Of a DNA stretch of 30,706 nt, positions 22,871 to 30,706 are shown in pieces. The stretch spans positions 1-30,706 of the forward strand of contig CALFTM010000082.1 of assembly GCA_937916355.1 (NCBI GenBank), read 5' to 3'. A program made the position numbers and the translations under genes. The notes under the pieces were generated by a model that did no database searches, was not told the origin of the DNA, and was given only the letters and a program-made list of their open reading frames with translations. The DNA is from an uncultured Bacteroidales bacterium (GTDB lineage: Bacteria; Bacteroidota; Bacteroidia; Bacteroidales; Paludibacteraceae). Position 1 is the stretch's first letter. Each line of letters opens with the position of its first letter.

Positions 22871-25045
22871 ATGAAACACTTTTTCTCTCTAATATTTTTC
22901 TTATGCCTTATCTCTTCCGCCAGGGCAGAAATGATAAGCAGCACCAATTTTGAATCCTTGGAGGCTGGGTCGCCTATGCTTCGGTCTGATTGGCAAAATG
23001 AAGGATTCACAACTGGTACGTGGGATGCCGGATTGATGGACAGAACGGTAATTGACGACTCTTCTTTGTCTGTCTCTGGTACAAACTCTCTTCGCATAAA
23101 GTACCCTCAAGGCGGATACGGTCCTTCTGAAACTGGGGCTCAAGTTCAGTTAAAATTCGACAAGCGCAATGAGGCATACACCTCCTACTGGCTACGCTTT
23201 TCAGAAGATTTCAGTTATGGAACTACAAACGAAGGTGGAAAACTACCCGGATTATCGGGTGGCGACGACTGCTCAGGTGGTGATAGCTGCGATGGCACAA
23301 ATGGCTTCTCTGCACGTTTTATGTGGAGAACCGGCGGAGCTATCGTCTTATACCTCTACCACATGGATAAGCCTGCCACATACGGAGAGGACTTCTACCT
23401 AAAGCATGCGGATGGTTCGAACGTCATCATCAAAAAAGGGGAATGGATCCATATCGCCGAAAGGGTGAAAATGAACACCGATGGTGATACCTATGACGGA
23501 GAGGTGCAAGCATGGGTGAACGGAGAAGAGGTCCTTTTCCTTAAAGGTCTGCGTTTTACAAACAACGAGGATAAAATAGACAAAGTCTACATCTCCACTT
23601 TCCACGGTGGAAGCGACAACACTTGGGCACCTAAAAATGATTGCTACATCTGGCTGGACGACATCAGAATCGGCACAAGTTACGAGGATGTCGCTATGCA
23701 AAAGTGTTCTCAACAGCAATTGGGGCAAAACCGCTCTCTTTGTACAGAAAGCGAAATTACACTTTCCGCCCAATCAGATGAGGGGGAAACAACAACATGG
23801 AGAAAGAACGGAGAACTCTTCAGTAAAAGTCAGACAATCACTGTGACGGAACCCGGCTCCTATTCCCTCACGGTAGATAGTGCTTGGTGCAGCCAAAAAG
23901 AGACAATAGAAATTTTCGAAGGACTGGTAGCCGACCTTGGTGAGGATAAACATATATGTGAAACCTCTTTCGTTGAACTATCCTCCAACCTCACACATGA
24001 AAACCTCAAATACGCATGGGAAAAGGATGGAACACCGATAAACGCCAATGAAGCATCCATCATAATCAAAGATGCAGGAAAATACAAGCTTACTCTATCA
24101 ACCGACAATTGCGAACCATCTTTCGATGAGGTGACGGTCTCCTCAGGACTACTTTCCGTTAAAGACACCGTGGGGAAAGAGGGTGAAAGTTTCACATTAG
24201 AGGTAGAAGGAGAATCGTCCTACGGCTGGTACGATGAGAAGGGTGATTTATTAGCAAAAGGAAATCAATATTCTTCAACCTTCCCCAACGGGGAAAAAAC
24301 CATTTTTGTTAAAGACACAGAGGCATTCGCCGGCTATGTGGGCATGAAACGCATCAACGAGTCGTACGTTTATTCCCTCACCAATTTTGCTGAGAGGAAA
24401 ATGAAGTTTGAAGTGCTTGCGCCTCTCACGATCGACTCTGTCACCATCTACGCCAAACAGGCACAAGACATTGTGGTTAGAGTTGTAGGAGAAGACCTTA
24501 CAACCGTGTTTGCAGAAACGAAATACCCCAACATGTCTGCTGGAGAACATCGCATCGCCCTCAACGCCACACTACAACCGGGCATCTACCACATGGATGC
24601 ACTCGGCTCAACTGGTGCGCTGTTGCACTCCTATGAGAAAGATACTGTGGTAGCATTCCCTTACACCTTAGAAGGGAAAATTTCGATATTGGGCTCCAAC
24701 CTTGCATGGATCACCGCCAAACCTTGGTATCTTTGTTTCTACAATTGGAAAATCTCTTCCGGAAACCAATGCGCCGCAACACCAGTATTCATAGAAGGGA
24801 AAAGCACCACGTCTGTCATCAACTCGAGCACCTCCGCAATAAGGGTGTTCCCTACCATCTCCAACGACCTCGTCTACATCGAAGGATTACCAACACAACA
24901 CAAAATACAACTCTTCAATGAAGCAGGGAATGCAATAGGATTCACTATAGAGAAGAACGGAGAACAACACCAAATCAGGATAGCCGACAAAGGGGTGTTT
25001 TTCTTAAAAATCAACGACGACATATTCAAATTGATTCGTAAATAA
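22871..25045 (+). CDS. T9SS-sorted polysaccharide lyase (PL14-like) with Ig-like repeats
   Basis: This 724-residue protein begins with a signal peptide (MKHFFSLIFFLCLISSARA). Residues about 22-275 resemble polysaccharide lyase family 14 (alginate and glucuronan lyases): SYWLRFSEDFSYG, the signature GGKLPGLSGG, NGFSARFMWRTGGAIVLYLYH, and STFHGGSDNTWAPKNDCYIW. Residues about 290-470 carry repeated Ig/PKD-like modules with LGEDKHICE and DAGKYKLTLS strands. A further beta region follows, and the last 70 residues form a type A T9SS sorting domain (IRVFPTISNDLVYIEG to FFLKINDDIFKLIRK). It should be secreted by T9SS and attached to the surface or released, to cut uronic-acid polysaccharides by beta-elimination. 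Start ATG 22871 is chosen since the signal peptide begins there; the longer frame from 22826 is unlikely. Confidence 0.82.
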   Translation: MKHFFSLIFFLCLISSARAEMISSTNFESLEAGSPMLRSDWQNEGFTTGTWDAGLMDRTVIDDSSLSVSGTNSLRIKYPQGGYGPSETGAQVQLKFDKRNEAYTSYWLRFSEDFSYGTTNEGGKLPGLSGGDDCSGGDSCDGTNGFSARFMWRTGGAIVLYLYHMDKPATYGEDFYLKHADGSNVIIKKGEWIHIAERVKMNTDGDTYDGEVQAWVNGEEVLFLKGLRFTNNEDKIDKVYISTFHGGSDNTWAPKNDCYIWLDDIRIGTSYEDVAMQKCSQQQLGQNRSLCTESEITLSAQSDEGETTTWRKNGELFSKSQTITVTEPGSYSLTVDSAWCSQKETIEIFEGLVADLGEDKHICETSFVELSSNLTHENLKYAWEKDGTPINANEASIIIKDAGKYKLTLSTDNCEPSFDEVTVSSGLLSVKDTVGKEGESFTLEVEGESSYGWYDEKGDLLAKGNQYSSTFPNGEKTIFVKDTEAFAGYVGMKRINESYVYSLTNFAERKMKFEVLAPLTIDSVTIYAKQAQDIVVRVVGEDLTTVFAETKYPNMSAGEHRIALNATLQPGIYHMDALGSTGALLHSYEKDTVVAFPYTLEGKISILGSNLAWITAKPWYLCFYNWKISSGNQCAATPVFIEGKSTTSVINSSTSAIRVFPTISNDLVYIEGLPTQHKIQLFNEAGNAIGFTIEKNGEQHQIRIADKGVFFLKINDDIFKLIRK

Positions 25046-25076
25046 CTTCATCCAATTATCACCATAAGCATTTTTT

Positions 25077-25119
25077 GAAATGGGTCTCCTTCTGGCAAGA
25101 GAGAGACTCATTTCTTTTT
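25077..25119 (+). terminator. Rho-independent terminator after the lyase gene
   Basis: Arms 25077-25088 (GAAATGGGTCTC) and 25103-25114 (GAGACTCATTTC) pair with one G-U pair around a 14-base loop, followed by TTTTT. Confidence 0.75.
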
Positions 25120-25155
25120 AAAACGCAGAAAGTTCGGACTAAAAACTTTTTTTCC

Positions 25156-25163
25156 TAACTTTG
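25156..25163 (+). promoter_or_regulatory. -7 element TAACTTTG for the helicase gene
   Basis: An exact TAnnTTTG match 17 bases before the ATG at 25181. Confidence 0.65.
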
Positions 25164-25180
25164 TAAAAAAAATTTCAGAC

Positions 25181-27190
25181 ATGGAAAATCTAAATGAGCA
25201 ACAACGGGCAGCTGTAGAGTTCTCAGGCAAACACCTGTTGGTCATGGCAGGGGCAGGAACCGGGAAGACCCGTACCATCATAGCAAGAGCGCAACACCTC
25301 ATCCAACAAGGAGTTGCCCCACACCGCATACTCATTCTAAGTTTCACAAGAAAATCCGCAAAGGAAATTGTCGAGCGCATCAAACTCGACATCGGTGGTC
25401 TTTCTGCCGAAGGTCTTAGAGGACAAACTTTCCACTCTTGGTGTATGGACATCATCATGAACAACCCGAAGGTATTCATGCACCACGAATATACGTTATT
25501 AGATGAAGATGACAGGGAAAGCTGCATCAAACTTCTTTGCGGAAAAGGTCTGAAAGACAAGGAAAATCATGTGGTCAAACCGACAAACGTACTCGAAATC
25601 TATTCGTATGCGGTCAATGCCAGATGCTCCCTATCGGAAGCCATGCGCCTGAAATTGTACGACAACGCCTCCCGGAACGATACCGAGGTGAACAAAAGCA
25701 TTGAGATCAATAAGCCAGTTTACGAAGAGGTCATCAGAAGATACCTCTCCTATAAGACCGTCCATAAATACATGGACTACGATGACATACTGAATGTAGT
25801 GGCGAAAGGTTTGGAAAAAAACGAAAAAGCGAGAGAGTTCATCACCGCAAGATACGACCATATTCTTGTGGATGAAATGCAAGACACCAATCCGCTACAA
25901 TACCAATTGCTCAGTGCATTCTACGAAAAATGCCACCTTTTCTGCGTGGGAGACGACGCACAAAGCATCTACGCTTTTAGAGGAGCGGATTTCAAAACCA
26001 TGCACCGGTTCACACAAATCGTACCAGACTCCACCCGAATGGACCTCATCGTCAATTATAGGTCGACACAAGGAATATTGAACCTCTCCAACTGGATACT
26101 CAACCAGTCTCCCCTCAACTACAAAAAAAATCTCATGTCTGCACGAGGAATGGGCAAAAAACCCATCTTCATCACCTGCAAAGATGAATGGGACGAGGCG
26201 AATGACGTGACGACGAAAATACAAAAAAGCATTTCCGAAAAAGGAGCAAACTATTCCGACAACATGGTGTTGTGCCGCTCGCTCTACGGACTGAGAACCA
26301 TTGAATCACAATGTATATCCAAAAAAATTCCATACATCATCTATGGAGGCACAAGTCTCATGCAATCAAAGCACGTCCGCGATGTGGTCTCCCCCATGCG
26401 AATTGTCGCCAACTACAAGGACGAACTGGCTTGGATGAGATACTTGCTTCTATGGAAAGGCATTGGAGAAGTTTCCGCCAGTAAAATCATCAACAATGTG
26501 ATCGGAGAAGAGTCGTTGGACGATTGCCTCGATAAACTTTCGGGATGCGGACTGCAAGAGGAGATCTCCCAAACGCTTAAAAATATAAAAGAGATGCAAT
26601 TCTCACCCTCTTTGGCGATTTCTAAAACATTGGAGACAATGGAAAACAGGCTGAAAGAGTTGTACAAAGAGGAGTGGAGCTGGAGAAAACAGGATTTTGA
26701 CATACTAAGGGAGGTCGCTATCGGAACCAACGGCATACTCGAATTTGTTTCCGAATATGTGTTAGACCCCAAATTAGAGACGACCGTCAAACAAGGTGAG
26801 TCGGGAGAAAAAGATTGCTGCATCCTCACGACCATACATTCGGCGAAGGGGCTGGAAGCCTCCTACTGCTATCTTCTGAAAGCCTCCCCCACTTCCTTCC
26901 CTACGGCAAGGGCGATCGAAAATGGAGAAGATGCGATTGAAGAGGAACGCCGATGCCTCTATGTGGCTCTGACCAGAGCGAAGGACGAACTGCACATCTA
27001 CAGAAACGTACACTCTCTCCATGTCGACACACAAAGTGAAGATCCTTCCGATTCTCTCTATTTCTTTAATGCGCTACCCAACCATCTGGCAGAAAACGAA
27101 ACGACCTACCGTGTCGGCAAAAATGAAATATTGGAATATAAGGGTGATGCCATCGGAACAGACATTGCGGGGGAGTTCGACTTTAGTTAG
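25181..27190 (+). CDS. UvrD/PcrA-family ATP-dependent DNA helicase
   Basis: This 669-residue superfamily 1A helicase would unwind DNA 3' to 5' during repair or recombination. Motifs in order are Q motif LNEQQRAAV (4-12), Walker A AGAGTGKT (23-30), LSFTRKSAKEI (motif Ia), Walker B DEMQD (231-235), DDAQSIYAFRGA (motif III), NYRSTQ (motif IV), TTIHSAKGLEA (motif V) and EEERRCLYVALTRAKDEL (motif VI). The protein is shorter than UvrD (about 720) and has no C-terminal RNA polymerase-binding extension visible. It has a monocistronic promoter and overlaps the convergent oxidoreductase gene by 8 bases. No nuclease partner is adjacent, so it looks like a housekeeping or accessory repair helicase. Confidence 0.92.
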   Translation: MENLNEQQRAAVEFSGKHLLVMAGAGTGKTRTIIARAQHLIQQGVAPHRILILSFTRKSAKEIVERIKLDIGGLSAEGLRGQTFHSWCMDIIMNNPKVFMHHEYTLLDEDDRESCIKLLCGKGLKDKENHVVKPTNVLEIYSYAVNARCSLSEAMRLKLYDNASRNDTEVNKSIEINKPVYEEVIRRYLSYKTVHKYMDYDDILNVVAKGLEKNEKAREFITARYDHILVDEMQDTNPLQYQLLSAFYEKCHLFCVGDDAQSIYAFRGADFKTMHRFTQIVPDSTRMDLIVNYRSTQGILNLSNWILNQSPLNYKKNLMSARGMGKKPIFITCKDEWDEANDVTTKIQKSISEKGANYSDNMVLCRSLYGLRTIESQCISKKIPYIIYGGTSLMQSKHVRDVVSPMRIVANYKDELAWMRYLLLWKGIGEVSASKIINNVIGEESLDDCLDKLSGCGLQEEISQTLKNIKEMQFSPSLAISKTLETMENRLKELYKEEWSWRKQDFDILREVAIGTNGILEFVSEYVLDPKLETTVKQGESGEKDCCILTTIHSAKGLEASYCYLLKASPTSFPTARAIENGEDAIEEERRCLYVALTRAKDELHIYRNVHSLHVDTQSEDPSDSLYFFNALPNHLAENETTYRVGKNEILEYKGDAIGTDIAGEFDFS

Positions 27191-28229
27191 CCTTCCCCCC
27201 TGCTTTTTTCCATTGAGCGTCGCGCACATTGTAGATCCGCTCTATGATGTCGATGACTTTCAACCCTTCCAATACATTTGTGGTAATGCAGCCACCCGAG
27301 TCGTTCAATTTCTCCACCACATTCTGTATCACATAATGGTGGTTTTGTGCAGACCCCTTGTAAGCTCCATAATCATTCGGAGGATTACTTGGAGCCAACT
27401 CTGGCATCTCATAATCTTTTATGTGGCAGTAGACTACCTCGTTCATATATTGCCCAGCCACCTTTATCGTTCCGTTTTGTCCGATTATGGTGATACTGCT
27501 CTCCAAGTTAGTATCCCACACTGCCGTAGAATAACTTAGCGATCCCATTCCCCCATTGACAAAATCAAAAGTCACCACTCCGCTATCCTCAAAATCTGTC
27601 ATGGTCTGGTGATTGAAATCATGGAAATTTCCTTTGATGTTACATATATCCCCGAAGAGCCAATACATGATGTCTATAAAATGGGAAAATTGAGTAAAGA
27701 GCGTGCCTCCATCCAAATCGGCAGTACCATGCCAATTACCCTTTTTATAATATCTCTCATCACGATTCCAAAAACAGTTCAACTGAACCATATAAATATC
27801 GCCCAGCAACTTTTCCGTCATCACCTGTTTCAACCAAACCGAAGGAGGAGAATAACGGTTTTGCATGACACAAAAGACGTGGCGCGAAACCTCCAACGAT
27901 TTAAATGTAACATTCTCCGCATCTTTTTTTGTCAAAGCGATCGGTTTCTCCAACACCACATGATGTTTGTTATCCAGTGCCTTTATTGCATATTCTGCAT
28001 GAAATTTATTGGGCGTGCAGATATTCACGACATCAATATCCAAACCTGCATTTAGCAATTCGTCAATCGAGCGGAAATATGGCACTTCCACATCAGACAA
28101 ACCGACCTCCTCCTTTGGAAGAATGTCGCACACCGCAACAAGTTCCGAATCAGGATTACGACGCACCATCTCTGCATGGCGTTTCCCGATATGTCCTTGT
28201 CCTACAACTGCGAATTTTATTTTCTTCAT
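27183..28229 (-). CDS. wbpB: Gfo/Idh/MocA oxidoreductase, WbpB/WlbA type (UDP-GlcNAcA 3-dehydrogenase)
   Basis: This 348-residue NAD-dependent enzyme is predicted to oxidise the 3-hydroxyl of UDP-N-acetylglucosaminuronic acid. The Rossmann nucleotide-binding motif is VVGQGHIGKRHAEMV (8-22), the family EKP motif is at 94-96, and QNRYSPP, a W.R..YY...NWHGT stretch and DGGTLFTQFSHFIDI fit WbpB/WlbA. It is the third gene of a minus-strand operon with the acetyltransferase and aminotransferase, in the order aminotransferase, acetyltransferase, oxidoreductase. The three steps together make UDP-2,3-diacetamido-glucuronic acid. The gene overlaps the helicase gene 3' end by 8 bases. The assignment rests partly on its neighbours. 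Confidence 0.85.
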   Translation of the reverse strand: MKKIKFAVVGQGHIGKRHAEMVRRNPDSELVAVCDILPKEEVGLSDVEVPYFRSIDELLNAGLDIDVVNICTPNKFHAEYAIKALDNKHHVVLEKPIALTKKDAENVTFKSLEVSRHVFCVMQNRYSPPSVWLKQVMTEKLLGDIYMVQLNCFWNRDERYYKKGNWHGTADLDGGTLFTQFSHFIDIMYWLFGDICNIKGNFHDFNHQTMTDFEDSGVVTFDFVNGGMGSLSYSTAVWDTNLESSITIIGQNGTIKVAGQYMNEVVYCHIKDYEMPELAPSNPPNDYGAYKGSAQNHHYVIQNVVEKLNDSGGCITTNVLEGLKVIDIIERIYNVRDAQWKKAGGKAN

Positions 28230-28234
28230 CTTTT

Positions 28235-28825
28235 TTACTTTTTTTCAATCTTATAAACGAAACCCTCCTGCAATTGGTATGTCTCCCCCGAATTTTCACA
28301 AAGGGCAAAACCATTTTCATCAAATTCGAGTCGGTCTCCATACTCACTCACCCAGCCAATCTGAACGGCAGGATTCCCCACCACCAAAGCGTAGGGTTTC
28401 ACATCTTTTGTCACCACAGACCCTGCCCCCACAAGTGAATATGCACCGATTTCATGTCCGCACACTATCGTCGCATTGGCTCCTATCGAGGCTCCCTTGC
28501 AAACTCTGGTAGTCCGAAACTCATCCTTTCGAGAAATGAATGCACGAGGATTTATCACATTGGTAAAAACCATTGATGGACCTAAAAAAACATCATCCTC
28601 ACAAATAACACCCGTGTAGACCGAAACATTATTTTGCACCTTCACATTATCACCAAGCACCACCTTGGGAGAGACTACAACATTCTGACCAATGTTGCAA
28701 TTTGAACCAATTTTGCAATCTGACATGATATGGGAGAAATGCCAAATCTTAGTCCCTTGTCCAATCTCACAAGGTTCGTCAACAACTGCAGATGGATGCA
28801 CGAAATATTTTTCATCACTCATCAT
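28235..28825 (-). CDS. wbpD: Left-handed beta-helix N-acetyltransferase, WbpD/WlbB type
   Basis: This 196-residue protein is predicted to acetylate the 3-amino group of UDP-GlcNAc(3NH2)A using acetyl-CoA. Hexapeptide repeats run from about residue 10 to 160: VVDEPCEIGQGTKIWHFSHI, CKIGSNCNIGQNVVVSP, VKVQNNVSVYTGVICEDD, IGANATIVCGHEIG and LVVGNPAVQIGWVSEYG. The FTNVINPRAF segment and the ending WVSEYGDRL are typical of WbpD. Its ATG overlaps the aminotransferase stop by 4 bases, and the oxidoreductase ATG is 5 bases after its stop, so the three genes are translationally linked. Confidence 0.88.
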   Translation of the reverse strand: MMSDEKYFVHPSAVVDEPCEIGQGTKIWHFSHIMSDCKIGSNCNIGQNVVVSPKVVLGDNVKVQNNVSVYTGVICEDDVFLGPSMVFTNVINPRAFISRKDEFRTTRVCKGASIGANATIVCGHEIGAYSLVGAGSVVTKDVKPYALVVGNPAVQIGWVSEYGDRLEFDENGFALCENSGETYQLQEGFVYKIEKK

Positions 28826-29952
28826 ACGAGAAAAAATTTTTTTATCGTTTCGACTATATGACGCAACTGTTCCTCGTCAAGTTCGGTGTGCATCGGCAAT
28901 GACAAGACCTCATCCGACAACTTTTCCGAGACGGACAAAACAACCTCCGCACAACGCGACCCTTCATACGATTTCTGGCGATGAATGGGAATGGGATAAT
29001 AGACCATTGAAGGAACACCCTCTTCTTTCAGGAAAGCCTGCAAAGCGTCTCTCTTCCCATCGTGTACCATTATCGTATATTGATGCCAAACATGGGTGGT
29101 ATGAGCAGAGACCGTCGGTAGCTCTATTTGAGAAACATCCTTCAAATTCTCCGAATAGTAATTTGCCGCCTTTCGTCGAGCCTCCGTATATTGGTTCAAA
29201 TAGTTTAACTTCACATCCAATACAGCAGCCTGCATAGCATCCAAACGAGAATTGACACCGATGCGATCGTGGTGGTATCGCACAGTCATGCCATGGTTGG
29301 CAAAAGATCTGACACGCTCCGCCCACTCGTCGTCGTTCGTGAAGACCGCACCTCCATCACCATAACATCCTAAATTTTTAGAAGGGAAAAAAGAGGTACA
29401 ACCCAAATCTCCTATCGTTCCAGAAAAACTCCATGAACCATCATCCAACTGACATTTTGAGGCGATCGACTGACACGCATCTTCTATCACATAAATTCCT
29501 CGTTCCTTTGCCAGCCTCATGATGGCGGACATATCCGCATTTTGTCCAAAAAGATGGACTGGGATGATCACCTTCGTCTTGTCCGTCAACACACGACGGA
29601 TATTCTCCTCGGTAAGGCAAAAAGAGTTCTCGTCAACATCTGCCAGCACCAATTTCAGACCTAAAAAAGAGACCACCTCCGCAGCAGAGATAAATGTAAA
29701 AGACGGCACAATCACCTCATCATCAGGCTTTAAATCCAATGCCATCAAAGAGAGCATCAGTGCATCTGTTCCATTCCCAACAGGAATCACATGACGCACA
29801 TGCAAAAACTCCTCCAAATGACGCTGGAAATCCATCACCTTCCCCCCTTTCACAAAAGCGGCGGAATCAATGACAGACTGCAACGCCTCATCCACTTCAG
29901 TTTTTATGTTCTGGTATTGACCTTTTAGGTCGACCATCTCTATTTTACGCAT
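28822..29952 (-). CDS. wbpE: DegT/DnrJ/EryC1-family aminotransferase, WbpE/WlbC type
   Basis: This 376-residue PLP enzyme is predicted to transfer an amino group to the 3-keto sugar made by the WbpB-type enzyme. The PLP-lysine is Lys192 in FFPSKNLGCYGDGGA, Asp158 in VIEDACQSI would hold the pyridine nitrogen, and GNGTDAL (59-65) with PSFTFISAA form the cofactor site. HLFGQNADM and RLDAMQAAVL are also family motifs. It is the first gene of a three-gene operon with promoter TAATTTTG at 29981-29988. The substrate assignment comes from the co-occurring acetyltransferase and dehydrogenase. The promoter region is duplicated upstream. Confidence 0.9.
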   Translation of the reverse strand: MRKIEMVDLKGQYQNIKTEVDEALQSVIDSAAFVKGGKVMDFQRHLEEFLHVRHVIPVGNGTDALMLSLMALDLKPDDEVIVPSFTFISAAEVVSFLGLKLVLADVDENSFCLTEENIRRVLTDKTKVIIPVHLFGQNADMSAIMRLAKERGIYVIEDACQSIASKCQLDDGSWSFSGTIGDLGCTSFFPSKNLGCYGDGGAVFTNDDEWAERVRSFANHGMTVRYHHDRIGVNSRLDAMQAAVLDVKLNYLNQYTEARRKAANYYSENLKDVSQIELPTVSAHTTHVWHQYTIMVHDGKRDALQAFLKEEGVPSMVYYPIPIHRQKSYEGSRCAEVVLSVSEKLSDEVLSLPMHTELDEEQLRHIVETIKKFFLV

Positions 29953-29964
29953 AATAGCTCTATG

Positions 29965-30117
29965 AAATTAGACCGTTTAACAAAATTAACAATTTAATTC
30001 GTACTATTCGATACTATGGTAGAAAAAATTCTTAATTTCTAATCACAGCCAATTTTCAGAAACAATATTATCAAAAATTAGATGCGTAGAATTACATATC
30101 AGACAGAGCAGATTTTT
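29965..30117 (-). repeat. Direct repeat copy A with the wbpE operon promoter (pair with 30554-30706)
   Basis: This 153-base segment matches 30554-30706 with only three substitutions and no gaps; the period is 589 bases. It covers the region immediately upstream of the wbpE operon, including the -7 element. It also contains TACTAT-TCGA-TACTAT, a short internal direct repeat at about 30002-30017. Confidence 0.95.
29981..29988 (-). promoter_or_regulatory. -7 element TAATTTTG for the wbpEDB operon
   Basis: On the minus strand this reads TAATTTTG, matching TAnnTTTG, 29 bases before the wbpE ATG. Confidence 0.65.
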
Positions 30118-30259
30118 TTAGTATATTATTTCGTCTATAATCGACAGAATTAACGATAGACCAAGACAAAAACTCAACTTCGATTCTCCCCAAAATCGTT
30201 TTTTCAGTTTTTTTGTTTAATATCGCACTTGCTTCTTGACTATAGGAACGTATTTGTTA
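30118..30259. other. Intergenic region downstream of the small membrane protein gene
   Basis: This AT-rich stretch between repeat copy A and the end of the gene at 30260-30532 contains T runs near 30200-30220. I see no hairpin terminator or gene in it. Confidence 0.5.
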
Positions 30260-30532
30260 CTATTTGCTTTTATAAAATGCATATACACAAACTAACATTA
30301 GTAAAAAAGAACATAGTAAGACCATATTTATACTGACCTTTATAAATTCTATCGCAGATTCTATTTCGTATCTATCAAAATCTACTTTCTCGTTATAATC
30401 AAATACCTCTATACGATAATAAAATATATCTAACATGTTGATTTTCGCAAAAATCCAATACCCCAATATTGCTATTGATAACATTATCAATAGCAACAGT
30501 AAAAATCTAATAACGAAATTGTATTTATTCAT
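30260..30532 (-). CDS. Small two-helix membrane protein of unknown function
   Basis: This 90-residue protein has two membrane helices (about residues 7-30 and 66-86) with an acidic and aromatic loop between them (FYYRIEVFDYNEKVDFDRYEIESA). The basic MNKYNFVIR start and the KSK end suggest both termini are cytoplasmic and the loop is periplasmic. It is not recognised. It lies between two 153-base direct repeats, and its upstream repeat supplies a TAGTTTTG promoter 37 bases before the ATG. Its base composition is more AT-rich than the wbp genes next to it, which suggests a different origin. Confidence 0.6.
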   Translation of the reverse strand: MNKYNFVIRFLLLLLIMLSIAILGYWIFAKINMLDIFYYRIEVFDYNEKVDFDRYEIESAIEFIKVSINMVLLCSFLLMLVCVYAFYKSK

Positions 30533-30553
30533 TATTTATCTCTTTTAGTAAAA

Positions 30554-30706
30554 AAATTAGATCATTTAACAAAACTAACAATTTAATTCGTACTATTCGA
30601 TACTATGGTAGAAAAAATTCTTAATTTCTAATCACAGCCAATTTTCAGAAACAATATTATCAAAAATTAGATGCGTAGAATTACATATCAGACAGAGCAG
30701 ATTTTT
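30554..30706 (-). repeat. Direct repeat copy B, running into the window end (pair with 29965-30117)
   Basis: This copy matches copy A over all 153 visible bases with three substitutions and is cut off by the window end, so the true repeat may be longer. It lies directly upstream of the 90-residue gene. Confidence 0.95.
30570..30577 (-). promoter_or_regulatory. -7 element TAGTTTTG for 30260-30532
   Basis: This is the copy B equivalent of the wbpE promoter, at exactly the repeat offset, with one substitution that keeps the TAnnTTTG consensus. Confidence 0.6.

Noticed and set aside
25181..27190. UvrD-type helicase as a Gabija-like or other defence component
   Set aside because: No GajA-like nuclease or other partner is adjacent; the gene stands alone with its own promoter and has a standard UvrD motif order.
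30554..30706. Terminal repeat as a sign that the contig is circular
   Set aside because: The partner copy is internal at 29965-30117, and the first bases of the window do not match the end.

Overview
The window looks like chromosomal DNA of a Bacteroidota bacterium, most likely order Bacteroidales. The evidence is the repeated promoter element TAnnTTTG about 17 to 50 bases before many genes, a type III glutamine synthetase, a C-terminal piece of a Bacteroidota-type porin, the tgt-lptG gene pair, and a secreted enzyme with a type IX secretion system (T9SS) C-terminal sorting domain. I cannot name the genus. No rRNA, CRISPR array, IS element or phage block is visible. The sequence starts inside a gene and ends inside a repeat, so it is probably one whole contig.

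Layout. 1-2353: end of a porin gene, then an in-frame chimera of a lytic transglycosylase N-terminus and the NuoM C-terminus (a deletion or assembly join near 527-535), then complete nuoN and a terminator. 2488-6204: an FKBP prolyl isomerase, an unknown membrane protein overlapping it tail to tail, and glnN. 6357-8087: minus-strand operon of a coiled-coil membrane protein, a CobB-like sirtuin and a SpoU-type RNA methyltransferase. 8150-9276: an unknown membrane protein divergent from an orphan vsr gene. 9300-12028: dxs followed by an unknown membrane-anchored protein. 12225-14889: tgt, lptG and yccF. 14957-15697: a small lipoprotein and tRNA-Arg(ACG). 16018-17631: two related orphan membrane proteins. 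17743-22393: rlmB, an RluA-family pseudouridine synthase, an exported protein, a DPP III-like (M49) lipoprotein and an unlisted 58-residue membrane protein. 22547-22620: tRNA-Arg(CCG). 22871-25045: a T9SS-sorted polysaccharide lyase (PL14-like). 25181-27190: a UvrD-type helicase. 27183-29952: minus-strand operon for a diacetamido uronic acid nucleotide sugar (WbpE, WbpD, WbpB types). 30260-30532: a small membrane protein.

Most genes are ordinary metabolism, cell envelope and RNA modification. The less ordinary part is a set of orphan small membrane proteins set between conserved genes. Two of them (17095-17631 and 30260-30532) have the same layout: each lies between two near-identical direct repeats, and each repeat carries a TAnnTTTG promoter, so the orphan gene and the neighbouring conserved operon (rlmB or wbpEDB) have copies of the same promoter. 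I see this as the best candidate for something undescribed: a cassette-like insertion or duplication that copies the host promoter.

A second link is functional. In Porphyromonas gingivalis the Wbp pathway makes the linking sugar that joins T9SS cargo to A-type LPS, and this window holds both a T9SS cargo gene and three Wbp-type enzymes within about 7 kb.
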